Assembly: GCA_032622095.1 (NCBI GenBank)
Contig: CP136064.1
Coordinates: 257,217,863-257,281,862 of the forward strand
Source of the DNA: Siphonodentalium dalli
Lineage: Eukaryota; Mollusca; Scaphopoda; Gadilida; Siphonodentaliidae
Length of the DNA stretch: 64,000 nucleotides
Reading direction: 5' to 3'
In this document: in pieces, positions 1 to 10,623 of the stretch
How positions within the stretch are numbered: the first letter of the stretch is position 1
How the letters are laid out: every line of letters begins with the position of its first letter
Program-made: the position numbers and the translations under genes
Notes under the pieces: generated by a model
What the model saw: the letters and a program-made list of their open reading frames with translations, nothing else
Told to the model about the DNA's origin: nothing
The model's database searches: none

Positions 1-282
1 CATCGAGAAGATAATATTACAAAATTTTGCATACTTCTTCAGAAACAGCACTTCCTGATTTTCAATGAAAATAAACCACTGGATATTAACCAGGTCACTG
101 ACCATATTCATATATATAGACTCAACAGTATTAAGAATTAAACTGAAATCAATGTTCATGCTGGGCTGTATTCATAGAGAGCTAACATGTAGTGCTGCAT
201 GAATATATCTTTTCTGTTGGAGATACCACCTGGGGAAAAGCTTTTTATTGGTCTTAACTAGACATGTATTGTTCATGTCTGC
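1..282. other. No feature seen (presumed WRAP73 intron)
   Basis: AT-rich single-copy-looking sequence upstream of a minisatellite. I see no exon here. The WRAP73 exon that should precede the one at 1348 (encoding the region ending near NTTEFH in vertebrates) is not present, so it must lie left of the window. Confidence 0.5.
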
Positions 283-767
283 CGTCTTTGCACTTTGCCT
301 GTTTTGCATAAGGGAAAGTGCACTTTGCACTTTCCTGATGCGCCTTTGCACTTTCCTTGATGCATCATTCCCTGATATACATTTGCACTTTCCGTGGTGC
401 ACCTTTGCAATTTCCCTGATGCACTTTAAGTTTTCCCAGATAAACCTTTGCATTGCACTTTCCGTTATGCACCTTTCTCTGGTACATCTTTGCACTATCC
501 CAGATGCACCTTTCCCTGATGCACCCTTCCCTCATGGACCTTTCCCTGATGCACCTTTCCCTGATGCACCTTTGCACTATCCCTTATGCACCTTTCCTGG
601 ATGCACCTTTGCACTTTCCCTGATGCACCTTTGCACTTTCCCTTATGCACCTTTGCACTTCCCTGATGCACCTTTGCACTTCCCTGATGCACCTTTCTTT
701 GGTGCACATTTGCACTTCCCCTTATGCACCTTTGCACTTCCCTGATGTACCTTTCCCGTTGTGCATA
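283..767. repeat. GCACCTTTGCACTTTCCCTGAT minisatellite
   Basis: Tandem array built from a 22 bp unit (GCACCTTTGCACTTTCCC plus TGAT) and a 15 bp variant lacking the TTGCACT part. Units are degenerate at both edges and most regular at 500-750. The array keeps both strands open over more than 80 codons, but the predicted peptides are only iterations of the unit, so I do not call a gene. Confidence 0.85.
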
Positions 768-1103
768 GAGACACCCTGATAATTATTATAAATCTCGGAC
801 ATATAATAATTCCATCCTTATCAGAATGAGCATTGTGGGTAATGATAAACAACCGTCTGGATTTGACAATCTGTCTGCAAAACACCCAACAAACATTGCA
901 ATTATTAAACTTTATCATTTAATTAAATCATTTGATAGTGCATGCTCATTGTTTGCAAATCTATTGAAGACACATTTTCTGGTAACCATATAAGTCATTT
1001 GTAGCATTCAATATAAGTTACTCATAGAGATATATTAAAATACAGCATTTATGATTCAATGAAAATCTGTGCCTAAGACCAGACGCAAGTGGAGTCTAGG
1101 GGT

Positions 1104-1126
1104 GGGGGGGGGGGGGGGGGGGGGGG
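1104..1126. repeat. Poly(G) tract, 23 bases
   Basis: Uninterrupted G run in the WRAP73 intron. Similar homopolymer C or G runs occur at 15422, 16990, 33204, 45823, 61366, 61433 and 61494, so G/C runs are a general feature of this genome segment. Their exact lengths may be unreliable. Confidence 0.9.
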
Positions 1127-1347
1127 TTGGTAGCAATGGCAAGGATATGATGTTAGCTGGTAAAAATTGCTCCTTATGACTGTTTTTTTTCTTCAGTTTA
1201 TCATACTGTTTTGTTTATTTTTTATGTGAATTCACCAGGAATTATGCCTTCAAGTTTTATAGGTAAATTTGGCCTGCATTGCATACTTAAAAGAAATGAT
1301 AATAAAATCTTGTAAATTAAATCACATTCTTTGTTTTCATATTGCAG

Positions 1348-1420
1348 TTGCGGATCACAGTATGGTCTCTAATAACAAAGTCAGTGTCATATATTAAACA
1401 TCCTAAACAATGCCAAAAAG
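1348..1420 (+). CDS. WRAP73: WRAP73 (WDR8) internal exon a
   Basis: Encodes [20 protein letters not shown] followed by QCQK and the first base of a Gly codon. Vertebrate WRAP73, as I recall it, has [20 protein letters not shown] at the same place, a very close match. Acceptor ATTGCAG precedes base 1348 and donor GTTAGT follows 1420; the exon is 73 bp and ends in phase 1, which joins to GC at 3393. WRAP73 is a WD40-repeat protein of the centrosome and spindle poles that works with SSX2IP/Msd1 in anchoring microtubule minus ends (family knowledge). A MITE begins only 37 bp after the donor. Confidence 0.95.
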
Positions 1421-1457
1421 GTTAGTGCTCATGATAAAGCAAACATATTCTATATGT

Positions 1458-1718
1458 TTAACCCTTTGAGTGCCAGGGGCCGATCTAATCAGCCCTAAAC
1501 CTACACAATAAGTCTGTTAAAGAATATAATAAAATATATTAAAATTGTAAAAAATTGTAAAAAAAAAAGAATAAAAAAAAAGAAGAAGATTGTTAGGCCA
1601 ATGCATTCTCTTATATATGCGAGGCGACCTATGGTCGACTCGCATATATAAGAGAATGCATTGGCACAGGGTATATGGGTTGATACAAAAATCGACCTGG
1701 CACTCAAAGGGGGGTTAA
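1458..1718 (+). mobile_element. D-family piggyBac-like MITE (D1)
   Basis: Begins TTAACCCTTTGAGTGCCAGG and ends in the inverse, CCTGGCACTCAAAGG followed by GGGGTTAA. TTAA target duplications plus CCCTT ends are the piggyBac signature. It carries one palindromic hairpin (GCATTCTCTTATATATGCG and its complement) at about 1603-1664. The cassette end CAGGG at 1671 is followed by TA. No coding capacity. Confidence 0.8.
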
Positions 1719-1840
1719 TTAACCCTTCCATGACTGGAGCTTCTTGAAATTTTGCGAAAACCCTGTGCCAATGCATTCTCTTATATATGTGAAGCTCCCT
1801 ATGGATTAAAGATCCTGTTCCAGTGCATTCTCTTATATAC
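1719..1840 (+). mobile_element. E-family piggyBac-like MITE, truncated (E1)
   Basis: Starts TTAACCCTTCCATGACTGGA directly against the TTAA end of the preceding D element, then runs into CCCTGTGCCAATGCATTC and a partial second hairpin arm. The right terminus is missing. Same family as the copies near 12.0, 23.5, 30.1, 56.2, 56.6 and 58.7 kb. Confidence 0.7.
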
Positions 1841-1844
1841 AGCT

Positions 1845-2078
1845 CTGGGAATAAGCCTAGGCAATGCCTAGGTAAAAGCAGAGGCAATGTTCCCAAAAAT
1901 AACTAAGAATTTATAGATGGCATTAATTTGAGTGAATTAGATTGAAACATACAATATTGACTACAATTTCTTTGATAACTAATCATAATCAATTGTCGAG
2001 GTAAATCTGTTTTTGCCTAGGCCGATTTCTTTTATGTAGGCAAAAATATTGCCTAGGCATCTTTTCCTTAATTCCCAG
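1845..2078. mobile_element. Small inverted-repeat element with GCCTAGGC motifs
   Basis: Ends CTGGGAATAAGCCTAGGCAA on the left and the approximate complement TTGCCTAGG...TTAATTCCCAG on the right. GCCTAGGC palindromes occur near each end. No target duplication could be fixed and no second copy was seen in the window. Confidence 0.4.
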
Positions 2079-2264
2079 GGTTTATATATATAGGTTTCAC
2101 CCTGCTTAAATGGACAAGTCTGCATTCCAACATTTGTATTCATTGGGCTGGTTGTTCATTGTAAAAGTTATTACAAATGGCTGCTCACAATTTTCCAACT
2201 AACATTCTGCTAACATTCTTGAAGCAATGTTGCTCTCAATTAAATAGTCAATCGAGCCTTTTAC

Positions 2265-2518
2265 CAAGCCTTGAAATAGTGTATCTGTCATTTGTAGAAT
2301 GAGGTCCCCAGAGGGTGAATTTAGTGATGCTACCCCGCATAGCGGGCTAGCATCACCAAATTCACCCTATGGGAACCTCATTCTGCTGAGGTGTAAGCAG
2401 AATGAAGTCCCCAGAGGGTGAATTTGATGATGCTAGCCCACCATGCGGGGTAGCATCACTAAATTCACCCTCTGGGGACCTCATTCTGCAAATGACAGAT
2501 ACACTATTTCAAGGCTTG
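2265..2518. mobile_element. A-family palindromic MITE (A1), full
   Basis: Runs from CAAGCCTTGAAATAGTGT to the complement ACACTATTTCAAGGCTTG. It is a double palindrome: each half folds on itself through GGTCCCCAGAGGGTGAATTT and its complement, around a GCTAGCCCGCATAGCGGG-like loop, and the two halves are inverted copies. Family target duplications of 8-10 bp (see the copy at 18506) suggest hAT or Mutator type. Confidence 0.85.
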
Positions 2519-2658
2519 CCTTTTGCTATAGTTCAGATCATGTACTTATTACGGCAGAATGTTCCTCCCCAAATTTCCCTTTAAAAATATGACTAAAATC
2601 ATCTTTTTGACATTTTTATTGTTATATAATATGTTTGATGTGGTCTTCAGATAGCATA

Positions 2659-2793
2659 TACAGTAATGCCCTAAATAATCGACCCTTAGCCACAGCATAA
2701 TTATGGGTAACTTTTCAGGATTTAGTTGGAAATATGGCTTGTTGCCATTAATCGTAAAGCTCTCCCCAAGAGATTACTTAGGGCATTACTGTA
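2659..2793. mobile_element. I-family TA fold-back MITE (I1), internally deleted
   Basis: TA followed by CAGTAATGCCCTAAATAATC, ending GGGCATTACTG followed by TA. Most of the right arm is deleted compared with the full 210-220 bp copies at 37780 and 54302. TA duplication and CAGT ends are mariner-like. Confidence 0.85.
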
Positions 2794-2868
2794 TTCCTTC
2801 AGGTGGTGTGCTACATGTAGCTTAACAATTAAATAGTTTTATCTACAGGTCCATTTAAACATTCCATA

Positions 2869-3324
2869 CAAGCCTGAGTTAGTGTGCCTGTCATTTGCAA
2901 AATGAGGTCCCCAGAGGGTGAATTTAGTGATGCTATCCCACATAGCAGGCTAGCATCACTAAATTCACCCTCTGTGGACCTCATTCTGCTTAGGCCTTAT
3001 CTTCTCTGGAAAGTTTCTTTATTATCAAATTTCTATGGAAACTTATTCACATAGATTCTATTTCTTTTTTTTTAGTTTAGTTTCTCTGTATCCCCAAATT
3101 GGCAGACGACACATTGCATATTTGAGGTTCCCAATGGGTGTACATCACAATATTCACCATTTGGGAACTTCAATCTGAGTCTATGTCTCCCATAGCAGAT
3201 GAGGCCATACAGAATGAGGTCCCAGAGGGTGAATTTAGTGATGCTAGCTCGCTATGCGGGATAGCATCACTAAATTCACCCTCTGGGGACCTCATTCTGC
3301 AAATGATAGGCAGACTAAACTCAG
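2869..3324. mobile_element. A-family MITE, long form (A2)
   Basis: Same outer hairpins as the short form but with ends CAAGCCTGAGTT and a ~220 bp middle containing GGTTCCCAATGGGTGTACAT and an inverted relative. Similar long copies lie at 26080, 30804, 45244 and 63384. The right end is slightly short. It ends 68 bp upstream of the WRAP73 exon at 3393, so it occupies the region just before the polypyrimidine tract. Confidence 0.85.
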
Positions 3325-3392
3325 TTCTCCCACTACATTTACCAAATTTCTTTTTCTTTTGCCAGAGCTTTTAAATTTTTTATTTTACACAG

Positions 3393-3496
3393 GCATTGCA
3401 TTCAGTAATGGTGGTAAATACATGGCAGTCGCAGAGCGGCGAGAGTGCAAGGATCACATCAGTGTCTTTGAATGTGATACATGGAATATGGTCAAG
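3393..3496 (+). CDS. WRAP73: WRAP73 (WDR8) internal exon b
   Basis: Joins in phase to the exon at 1348 and encodes GIAFSNGGKYMAVAERRECK then DHISVFECDTWNMVK. Vertebrate WRAP73 has [20 protein letters not shown] then DYVSIFVCSDWQLLR. Acceptor TTTTACACAG, donor GTATGG; 104 bp, ending in phase 0. This is one blade of the WD40 propeller, with the typical hydrophobic-acid-W pattern at its end. Confidence 0.97.
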
Positions 3497-3672
3497 GTAT
3501 GGAGATAAGTTCACATCTGTCCTTCTTATAAATGTAGAAAGTAAAGACACACATATTGTTTGCAAATTAAAATTTTAAAGAAATAAGAGTTATATATCAT
3601 TGGAAAGATCATTCAACTGTGAGAAGATTCATTATTGTGGCGTTCCGGGGGAGGTGTACCTATATATAAATG

Positions 3673-3739
3673 CAAGCCTTGAAATAGGGTGTCTGGGAAC
3701 CTCATTCTGCAAATGACAGACACCCTATTTCAAGGCTTG
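3673..3739. mobile_element. A-family MITE, 67 bp internal-deletion derivative
   Basis: Only the two ends remain (CAAGCCTTGAAATAG and CTATTTCAAGGCTTG around part of the inner arm). It is flanked by TATATAAATG on both sides, a 10 bp direct repeat that may include chance matches beyond an 8 bp duplication. Confidence 0.85.
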
Positions 3740-4639
3740 TATATAAATGTACTAAATAGGCCGAGCGGAAACCTGACATAAATATACCCCAATGCCACAC
3801 GTGAAACTAACAGTTTCCCAATTTACAAGTGGTAGCGTTATAGTTATACTGAGAAAGTGCAATCACCAAGATTGCAAGTTGTGCATACTCTATAATAGTA
3901 GCGTGGCATGATATTCTTCTGTCGCCAGGATGCGTATGGAAATACTGCTGAATTATGCTTGGAAATGAGCTCGATTGTCATGAAAACCATTGGAATGCCC
4001 TTGCATCATTGTTGACAAAGTGACATAAGTTGCTATGCCAAGAGAGAATGTTGAAAGCCAGCGACTTTGGCGGTTGGTCGTATTTATACCCTGCCAACTG
4101 GAAATGAGGCCGTTAAAAATAGCAATCTGTGAAATAAAACTGATCAAACTGATGAAATAGTACGAATATGACAAATAGATTTACGATATAAATCGCGATG
4201 AACATTACGAAAGTAAAATTACGTAAAATAGGGCGAACATAGAATGTAATTAGAAAGATTTTATAATTAGTTAACCCTCTCACACTACATTAATTTCAGA
4301 ATAAACTGAAATTGAGTCCTTTTTGACTGACAATGACACTTTTTTCTGACTGGATATCAAATTTATGAAAATAGCTTATATTGGCATGATTATTTATTAT
4401 TCCTTTCTCAACACCTCAGCGGAGTGTTTCAAATAACTTTACTGCTATTAGGATTTTAATTAATTCAGATATTATGTGATTTGAATCAGTCAATTTTGTA
4501 TTCCCAAAACAGGACTTGGACCCCTTTTTATTAACATTTAATTTTTGACAATTTTGCTTGGTGTTTGTTTATTAGCTAGAGAAATAACAGGTGCAAAAAA
4601 TATGCTTTCTATATTTCTTATTTTATTTTTATCCACCAG
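3740..4639. other. WRAP73 intron sequence, no other feature
   Basis: Between exons b and c apart from the MITE above. I see no repeat family or exon in it. Confidence 0.6.
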
Positions 4640-4726
4640 AACTATGAGCCAGAGACAAATGACCTGTGTGGCCTTGAATGGTCCCCTGATGGTCGGACTC
4701 TCGCAGTCTGGGATTCTCCTCTCGAA
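4640..4726 (+). CDS. WRAP73: WRAP73 (WDR8) internal exon c
   Basis: Exactly 29 codons in phase 0: NYEPETNDLCGLEWSPDGRT then LAVWDSPLE. The vertebrate counterpart is [20 protein letters not shown] then LAVWDTCLE. Acceptor ATCCACCAG, donor GTAAGT. The following intron is 21.8 kb long, to 26572, and is filled with transposons. Confidence 0.97.
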
Positions 4727-4823
4727 GTAAGTTATCAGCGAACAGGTTTTAATAAACCCAAATGTAACGGCATGTGCTGATTCCAGTACACATGTATTTA
4801 ATCCTTTCTATTTCTTTGATTTC

Positions 4824-4880
4824 ATTGATGAGTAGTTATCCCTTAGGAAATGTTCAGATAATATGTTCAACAAATGACCA
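4824..4880 (-). repeat. P-family repeat fragment
   Basis: TTGATGAGTAGTTATCCCTT, then GGAAATGTTCAGATAATA and a piece of CAACAAATGACC. The same block, inverted, is at 23460-23510 and 31455-31530. Class unknown. Confidence 0.6.
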
Positions 4881-4946
4881 TTCATTTTTGATTGCTCAAC
4901 TCCAACTTCTAAAACATCAACAGATCTGGTCCTAGTCTTCACTAAC

Positions 4947-5080
4947 TACAGTAATGCCCAAAATAATCGACTCCTTAACCACAGCAGAATTATGGGTAAT
5001 TTTTCAGGATTTAGTCGGAAATATGGCTTGTTGCCATTCATTGGAAAGCTCTCACTGGGATTATTTAGAGCATTACTGTA
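4947..5080. mobile_element. I-family TA fold-back MITE (I2), internally deleted
   Basis: TA plus CAGTAATGCCCAAAATAATC at the left and GAGCATTACTG plus TA at the right; one arm largely deleted. Confidence 0.85.
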
Positions 5081-5159
5081 TAAACCAACAAATGTTTGTC
5101 AATATTTCATCGATACTTAGAATACCATGGCACACACAATTGTCAGTGTTGATAGATCG

Positions 5160-6060
5160 TATTTGTCACATGTAGCCTGATTGACTCATATGACAGACTG
5201 ATCTTAAGGCTATCACAATAATATTTAAAATGCTCTTATCATCACATGTATTCTGGTCAAACATGTGAAAGACTAAACGTCACATGTCATCTGATGCAAC
5301 TCATATGACAGACTGATCTTAACGCTCTTAACAAAATATATAAAGTCTGTTTATATCATCGCATGTAGTCTGGTCAAACATGTGACAGACTAATCTTTGC
5401 TCACTAAAATTGTTAAAGTGTCGTTAACGTTGCATGTCATCTGATACAATTAATTTTACGGACTTAACTTTGCAGACTAACTAAAATTATTAAAATGCTG
5501 TTATCGTCAAGTCATGATCTGATACAACTTATCATAGTTTAGTATCACACATTTGGCAGATCAAACTTAAATCTCTTACCAAAATTATTTGAATGCTTTT
5601 ATCATCACACATAGTCCTGTTAAACATGGGATAGACTAATATTTGCACACTAAAATTGTTAAAGTGCCGTTAACTTCGCATGTCATCTGATACAATTCAA
5701 TTGACGCACTGAACTTTTCAGACTAACTAAAATTATAAAAATGCCATTATCGTCAGTATAATCTGATATTACATACAGACTGAAATTTTAAGAATCACAA
5801 ATTTTTTAAAGTGGCATTAACGTCACATGTCATTTGAGACAACTCATATGTCGTCATTGTCACATGTTGTCTTATCACACAAAATTATTAAAGTGCTGTT
5901 ATCCTATGTAATATGGATAAACTTGTGACAGTCTGAACTTTGAGAAGTCACCAAAGTGATGTTAACATCACATGAAGTCTGCCAAACACATATGACACTA
6001 TGAACGCTGCTCACGCACCAAAGTTACTAAAGTACCGTTAACACATCTCACACCCACCTG
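5160..6060. repeat. Degenerate tandem array (CACATGTCATCTGATACAACTC type)
   Basis: About 900 bp of diverged units of roughly 75-115 bp, each with CATGT(C/A)(A/G)TCTG, a GACAGACT-like block, and AAAATTATTAAAGTGCTGTT followed by ATC or AACGTCACATG. Older than the crisp minisatellites elsewhere in the window. Confidence 0.7.
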
Positions 6061-6920
6061 ACATTTTCTTAATGAATAGAATTGTTTACATTTCTTATTA
6101 CACAAAATCTGCCGTGTTTACCCACAAACAGTTAGACAGATTCGTTTTTATTGCCGTTACATAATGCGCTCCAGAGGGACGGGGACAAGTTGACATTTTG
6201 TTAACAACAGCTAAACACTATCTCCCCATCTGGGTGTTGGACCAATGAGAACAGCTTAGAGCTGATGAGCCCCCGAGTAGATATGTTAAGTGGTTAATAG
6301 ATGTCCAGCCGCCATGAATAATCTCCCTGTATCAACCTCCAGGCAAATTGTCACCAAAGCTTTACTCCTTTCATCTTGAAGTTCCTAACAGGTTTCTAAC
6401 AATTTCTTAAATAGTTTTGTTCATTCTCACCTAATTATCAAAACTTTGCTCATTGCTATATTTGTCAAAATTGACTTTTTACCTTCTTATAATAGACCAA
6501 GAAAGGAAGAGATTGGAACAGTTATTCTCATATAAATTTGTCAAAATCAGTGATTTTTGTGATCAGCTTATAAACTTAAGTATGGAAAATTGGGTTTTAA
6601 ATCTCATTTAGTACTCCTTGGGGACCACTTTTATGGTATAATCAATTGAAAGACACTGCAGCTGATATTTGGTATATGAATTTTCATTCTCAGACTTGAC
6701 CTTATACGATGATAAATTATCAACAATATTATTGTATTACTATTTACATCTAAGATCATCTCTTGACAATGTATGTAATTCTTCCTAAGAAATTGAGTAG
6801 ATAAAAAAAAATACTTTGGCAAAATTTTAGAATTTTTTAATTTACTCACGATCTGAAAATAAAAAATGATTGCAATATGTGAATCTTTTTTAAGAAGATG
6901 AAAAATATACCAATTTTTAT
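6061..6920. other. Giant WRAP73 intron, no feature recognised
   Basis: No exon or family repeat recognised. The 108-codon open frame on the - strand at 6631-6957 is AT-rich low-complexity sequence and not a convincing gene. Confidence 0.5.
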
Positions 6921-7306
6921 GTTTACCCATACCATAGTATGGTAAACATAGTGTCATTGTCCGGATTGACCACTCGTCGTTAGTCCGTCCATCGTCTGTC
7001 TGTCTGTAGACACTTTATGCATGGTGCAATAACTGAAATATTTTCTATCTGATCGGAACCAAATTTGGTTTGTGAGTTTCTCAGCCCAAAATACAGATCG
7101 AGTTTGAATATGAGTTTGATCCGAGTTTTTTATACGGAGTTATGACCCTTAAATTCCAATAATTTGTGTTATGTACATTGTCTATAATAGTACATAACAG
7201 TATATTCTATAATTCAACATCAAAACTCTCATTTATGATTCCGATCAGAGTAATTTGCTATCGCCAATGGATGGGTTAACATCTGCCGGTCATGATCGGC
7301 CTCTCG
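6921..7306 (+). mobile_element. F-family HINE-like element (F1), short form
   Basis: Starts with the hairpin GTTTACCCATACCATAGTAT completed by GGTAAAC, then GTCGTTAGTCCGTCCATCGT (GTCY microsatellite), one monomer containing AATTTGGTTTGTGAGTTTCT, and a 160 bp tail ending in a second hairpin, GCCGGTCATGATCGGC, then CTCTCG. Terminal hairpins, a (GTCY)n tract and central repeats are the architecture described for Helentron-associated elements (HINE/DINE-1); assigning it to that class is inference. Confidence 0.7.
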
Positions 7307-7360
7307 ATTAATTTAACAAAAAGTTTAAGTTGAAGGAAATGTCGTAATCTAACTACTTAA

Positions 7361-7764
7361 ACACAGCAATAAACCTAATATTTGTACACCCCCGCTATAT
7401 CTATTACAGTTTACCCCCTCCCCAATTCTAACACATGAATTTCAGAAAAAATTTATGTTATCATTATTCATCTTGTTAGAGGCATATGACTCATTTGTAA
7501 GAACTGTAATAAAACTATATTAATTGTTAACGTTAACCCTCAGGGTGCCTTTATTCCGACCACATCTCTCCAAATCACTCTTCTATCATCTATCCCCTAC
7601 TGTACTATGATGACTAACTTACTATTGTATTGTAATATTTACCTTCAAAGAAAATATTGAAGCATTAAGAGCAGATCAAAGGATCTTCAAAAAGTTTATT
7701 AAGGTACCACACTGAACTAGTCACCTTAGACGGCCTATCACCGATGATGTCATATCCCGAGGGC
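7361..7764 (+). repeat. R-family repeat, copy 1
   Basis: About 400 bp nearly repeated at 12192-12969 (there interrupted by a C element), including TTAACCCTCAGGGTGCCTTT and GACTAGTCACCTTAGACGGC-like text near its right end. A partial third copy is at 7940-8072. No open frame; could be a segmental duplication rather than a transposon. Confidence 0.75.
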
Positions 7765-7939
7765 AGTACTTTGGTGGAACATTCTATAACTTATCAATTG
7801 CCATGAATTTTGCAAAATCATTCTCAGATTTTATATTCACCATTGATCATGCAAGATTGAAGTTTCTGACCTTTTAAGAGTAAACAGAAAAATGATTTTT
7901 ATTAATTTTGTAAATAATGAATATTTTAATTTAAAAAAT

Positions 7940-8072
7940 CTGCACGAACACAGCAATAAACCTTTAATATTTATTAATATGTAAACCTCTGCTATCAATA
8001 TTGGTATAATAACTCTCCCACCTATAATTCCCCCTCCACCCTCCCCTGTCCCATTGCTAACACATGAATCTC
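7940..8072 (+). repeat. R-family repeat, partial copy 3
   Basis: Shares ACACAGCAATAAACCT and CTAACACATGAATCT with the copies at 7361 and 12192. It ends exactly where the E element begins. Confidence 0.6.
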
Positions 8073-8890
8073 TTAACCCTTTCGTGACAAGAGCTGCGCT
8101 TGTGCATCATTTAAAATCCTGTGCCAATGCATTCTCTTATATATGGGCTCTTTCACGTTAAAGGTTGACCACAGGTGGCCAAATAGGGTGAAAAAATATT
8201 GTTTTTCAAATTACTTTTTCTTTGTTAATTAATGTTAGGAACATCGTACTGGATCGTAAACTAAAGTTTCAGAGCAGGAGCAAGTGTATTTTAATTTTTC
8301 ATGCTTGGTCTATGCAGGATTCCCTCAAAATTGAAAATTCTGAACATCTAATTTCTAATGTCTGAATTTTTAATATTATGCATCTGTTTCCAGAACAACA
8401 TCACATGACATTGAGCATTGAACAATCAGAGAACATATATGTCAAAATTACCGAAAATATCTTTCAATTTTGATATTTTTTTAATTTATATGTAAATTAT
8501 GAACTCTTCATATTCATATTCCCTAATGGGTATTCTCTGATAATTGAAAGATGCTTTAGTTGTGTAAAGATTTTACTTCTCAATTTGAAGTGCATGCTTC
8601 AATGATTGTCATATGAAAACATTTTTGAAATCGGACAAAAATTTACTCAACAGGAGCATTATTAAAAATCGCCAATTTCCAGACTTTTTCTCGGAGAGGA
8701 CACCCTTTTTTAACATTCATTCACTTGTAGACATCAGAGTCTTGTAACTCGATCATAGAAATATATTTTAGAGAACTTGAATAGACCTGTCAAACTGAGA
8801 AATGTGAAGATAAACATATTGAGACAATTGGAAACATGGCTCGACAAATGATAAGTTGGGGCAAAGTCCGTTATCCCTTAACCGGTTGTT

Positions 8891-10623
8891 ATGTGTGCCC
8901 ATACATGTACCATATTATGGTACACATAGTGTCGACGTCAGGTTTTACCACTCGTCGTTCGTCCATCCGTCTGTCTGTTCATCCATCCGTCTGTCTGTTC
9001 ATCCATCCGTCTGTCTGTTCATCAGTAGATACTTTACACATGGTGTGATAACTCAAACATTTTCTATCCGATCGGAACCGAATTTTGCATATGAGTTTCT
9101 CAGCCCAAAATACAGATCAAGTTCGAATATGGGTTTGATCCAATTTTTTTATGGGATTATGGCCCTCTTTCGACTTAGAATCTATGCATGCTGCGATGAC
9201 TCATACATTTTTTATCCTATCAGAACCAAATTTTATATGTGAGTTTCTCAGCCAAAAATACAGATCAAGTTCGAATATGGGTTTGCTCCGATTTTTTTTA
9301 CTGGAGTTATGGCACTTTTTCGACTTAGAATTATCCATCTTTGAGGTTTCCTGATTAATACAGGCTTTACTGTGAATATAAGAGACAAGAGACACCTGCA
9401 GACATGTGAATTATTGAAATAGAGTTATTTTTACATGTGGCTGTCATATGTTAGCCCTATTATAATTTTTACCCCATTCGTGACTGATTGGACTCTCCCA
9501 TTCAGTTCCAAAGTATAAATTGGAATAGTCCATTTTTCATTTGTAGGGATGTTTTCAGCAAATGAGCAGACAGAGAGAACCCCATTTAGTAGCACAGCCA
9601 ATATTTTAAATAATTAAAAACTCTTTTGCAGTCTCACTGGGCGGATTTACATAATACTTGGTATGGAGCATTGCCATAAGACAGTTTATAATTTGTTTAT
9701 GGTTCATGGTTGAGTGAATTGTAGGGGACACCGATGGGTGAGAAGATTAACATTGAGGTCTATTGGGTGGTCATGCATTTCATGTCGAGAACAGAAACCA
9801 ATGCCTTTTTATGTATAAAACAAATCTATTGAGAGCTATATAACGTTTAGAAAAGGGCTATCTTCAGTTTATCATGTCAGGGGCTTCAGGGGGTCCTAGA
9901 CAGGAGGCAACAAAAGCGTCGGGTAACTCTAAATAAAATAAGTACTTCAGAAATCTTTTTAATCAGTCCAAGAAGGCAGATTATGTTGTTAATACTTGGT
10001 GTGGATTATTGCCATGAATGATAAACCATAGTTTTCAATTTGTTCATACTGTCATGGTTGATTGAATTTTAGAACCACCAAGCGCCTAGAAGATTAACAT
10101 TGAATATTATTGATTTTATTGTCCAAGCTACTTGTAAAACATTTTAATGTGTGAAATCATTCTATTGATGGCTATATATTGTCTTTTATATGAACTGTGG
10201 TAATCTGTTTCGAGGGGTCATAGGGGCAGTATCCTCATCATATTATGGCTGTATAAACACTATATGGATAATACTTTGTATGGTCTAAACTATTTTTTTG
10301 AGAGCTACTGTATACTGACCACCAGGGTATGAACTGTTTAATTTATCTCAGGTTATGGGTCCTTGGGTATTCCAATGTTATTACATGTATATGCCTATCA
10401 ATGTCAAAGTGAACTACTAGTGCAAAATTGGCACTAGGAGCCATAAATTCCAATAATTTGAGAATTTGTGTTAGTATGTACATTCGTCTGTACTAATTTA
10501 GTACACAACAGTGTATAATTATCAATAATTCAACATCAAAACTCTAGATTATGATTCTGATCAAGGCTATTTACTATCGCCGAGGGATGGGTTAAACATT
10601 TGCCAATTGTGATCGGCCTCTCA
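8891..10623 (+). mobile_element. F-family HINE-like element (F2), long form
   Basis: Left hairpin at 8891-8930 (ATGTGTGCCC...ACCATATTATGGTACACAT), (GTCY)n tract with three copies of CATCCGTCTGTCTGTT at 8958-9021, at least two ~148 bp monomers (CAGCCCAAAATACAGATC at 9100 and a relative at 9248), a P-like fragment, a two-unit ~340 bp tandem, and the F tail ending GATCGGCCTCTC at 10622. Lies wholly inside T. Boundaries are inferred from the short copy F1. Confidence 0.55.
9650..10240 (+). repeat. Two-unit tandem repeat, about 340 bp period
   Basis: AATACTTGGTATGGAGCATT at 9652 recurs as AATACTTGGTGTGGATTATT near 9990. Both units continue through GGTTCATGGTTGA or CATGGTTGATTG and AGAAGATTAACATTGA. 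Copies are about 75% alike by eye. Internal to the F2 element as delimited above. Confidence 0.6.

Noticed and set aside
248-745. 165-codon + strand frame and several - strand frames
   Set aside because: All derive from the GCACCTTTGCAC minisatellite; peptides are iterations of the unit.
283-767. CRISPR-like array
   Set aside because: Units are contiguous without unique spacers and the context is an animal intron.
7541-7764. Possible conserved gene fragment because two copies are nearly identical (also 12735-12969)
   Set aside because: Stops in all frames on both strands; similarity extends uniformly, as in a duplicated repeat.
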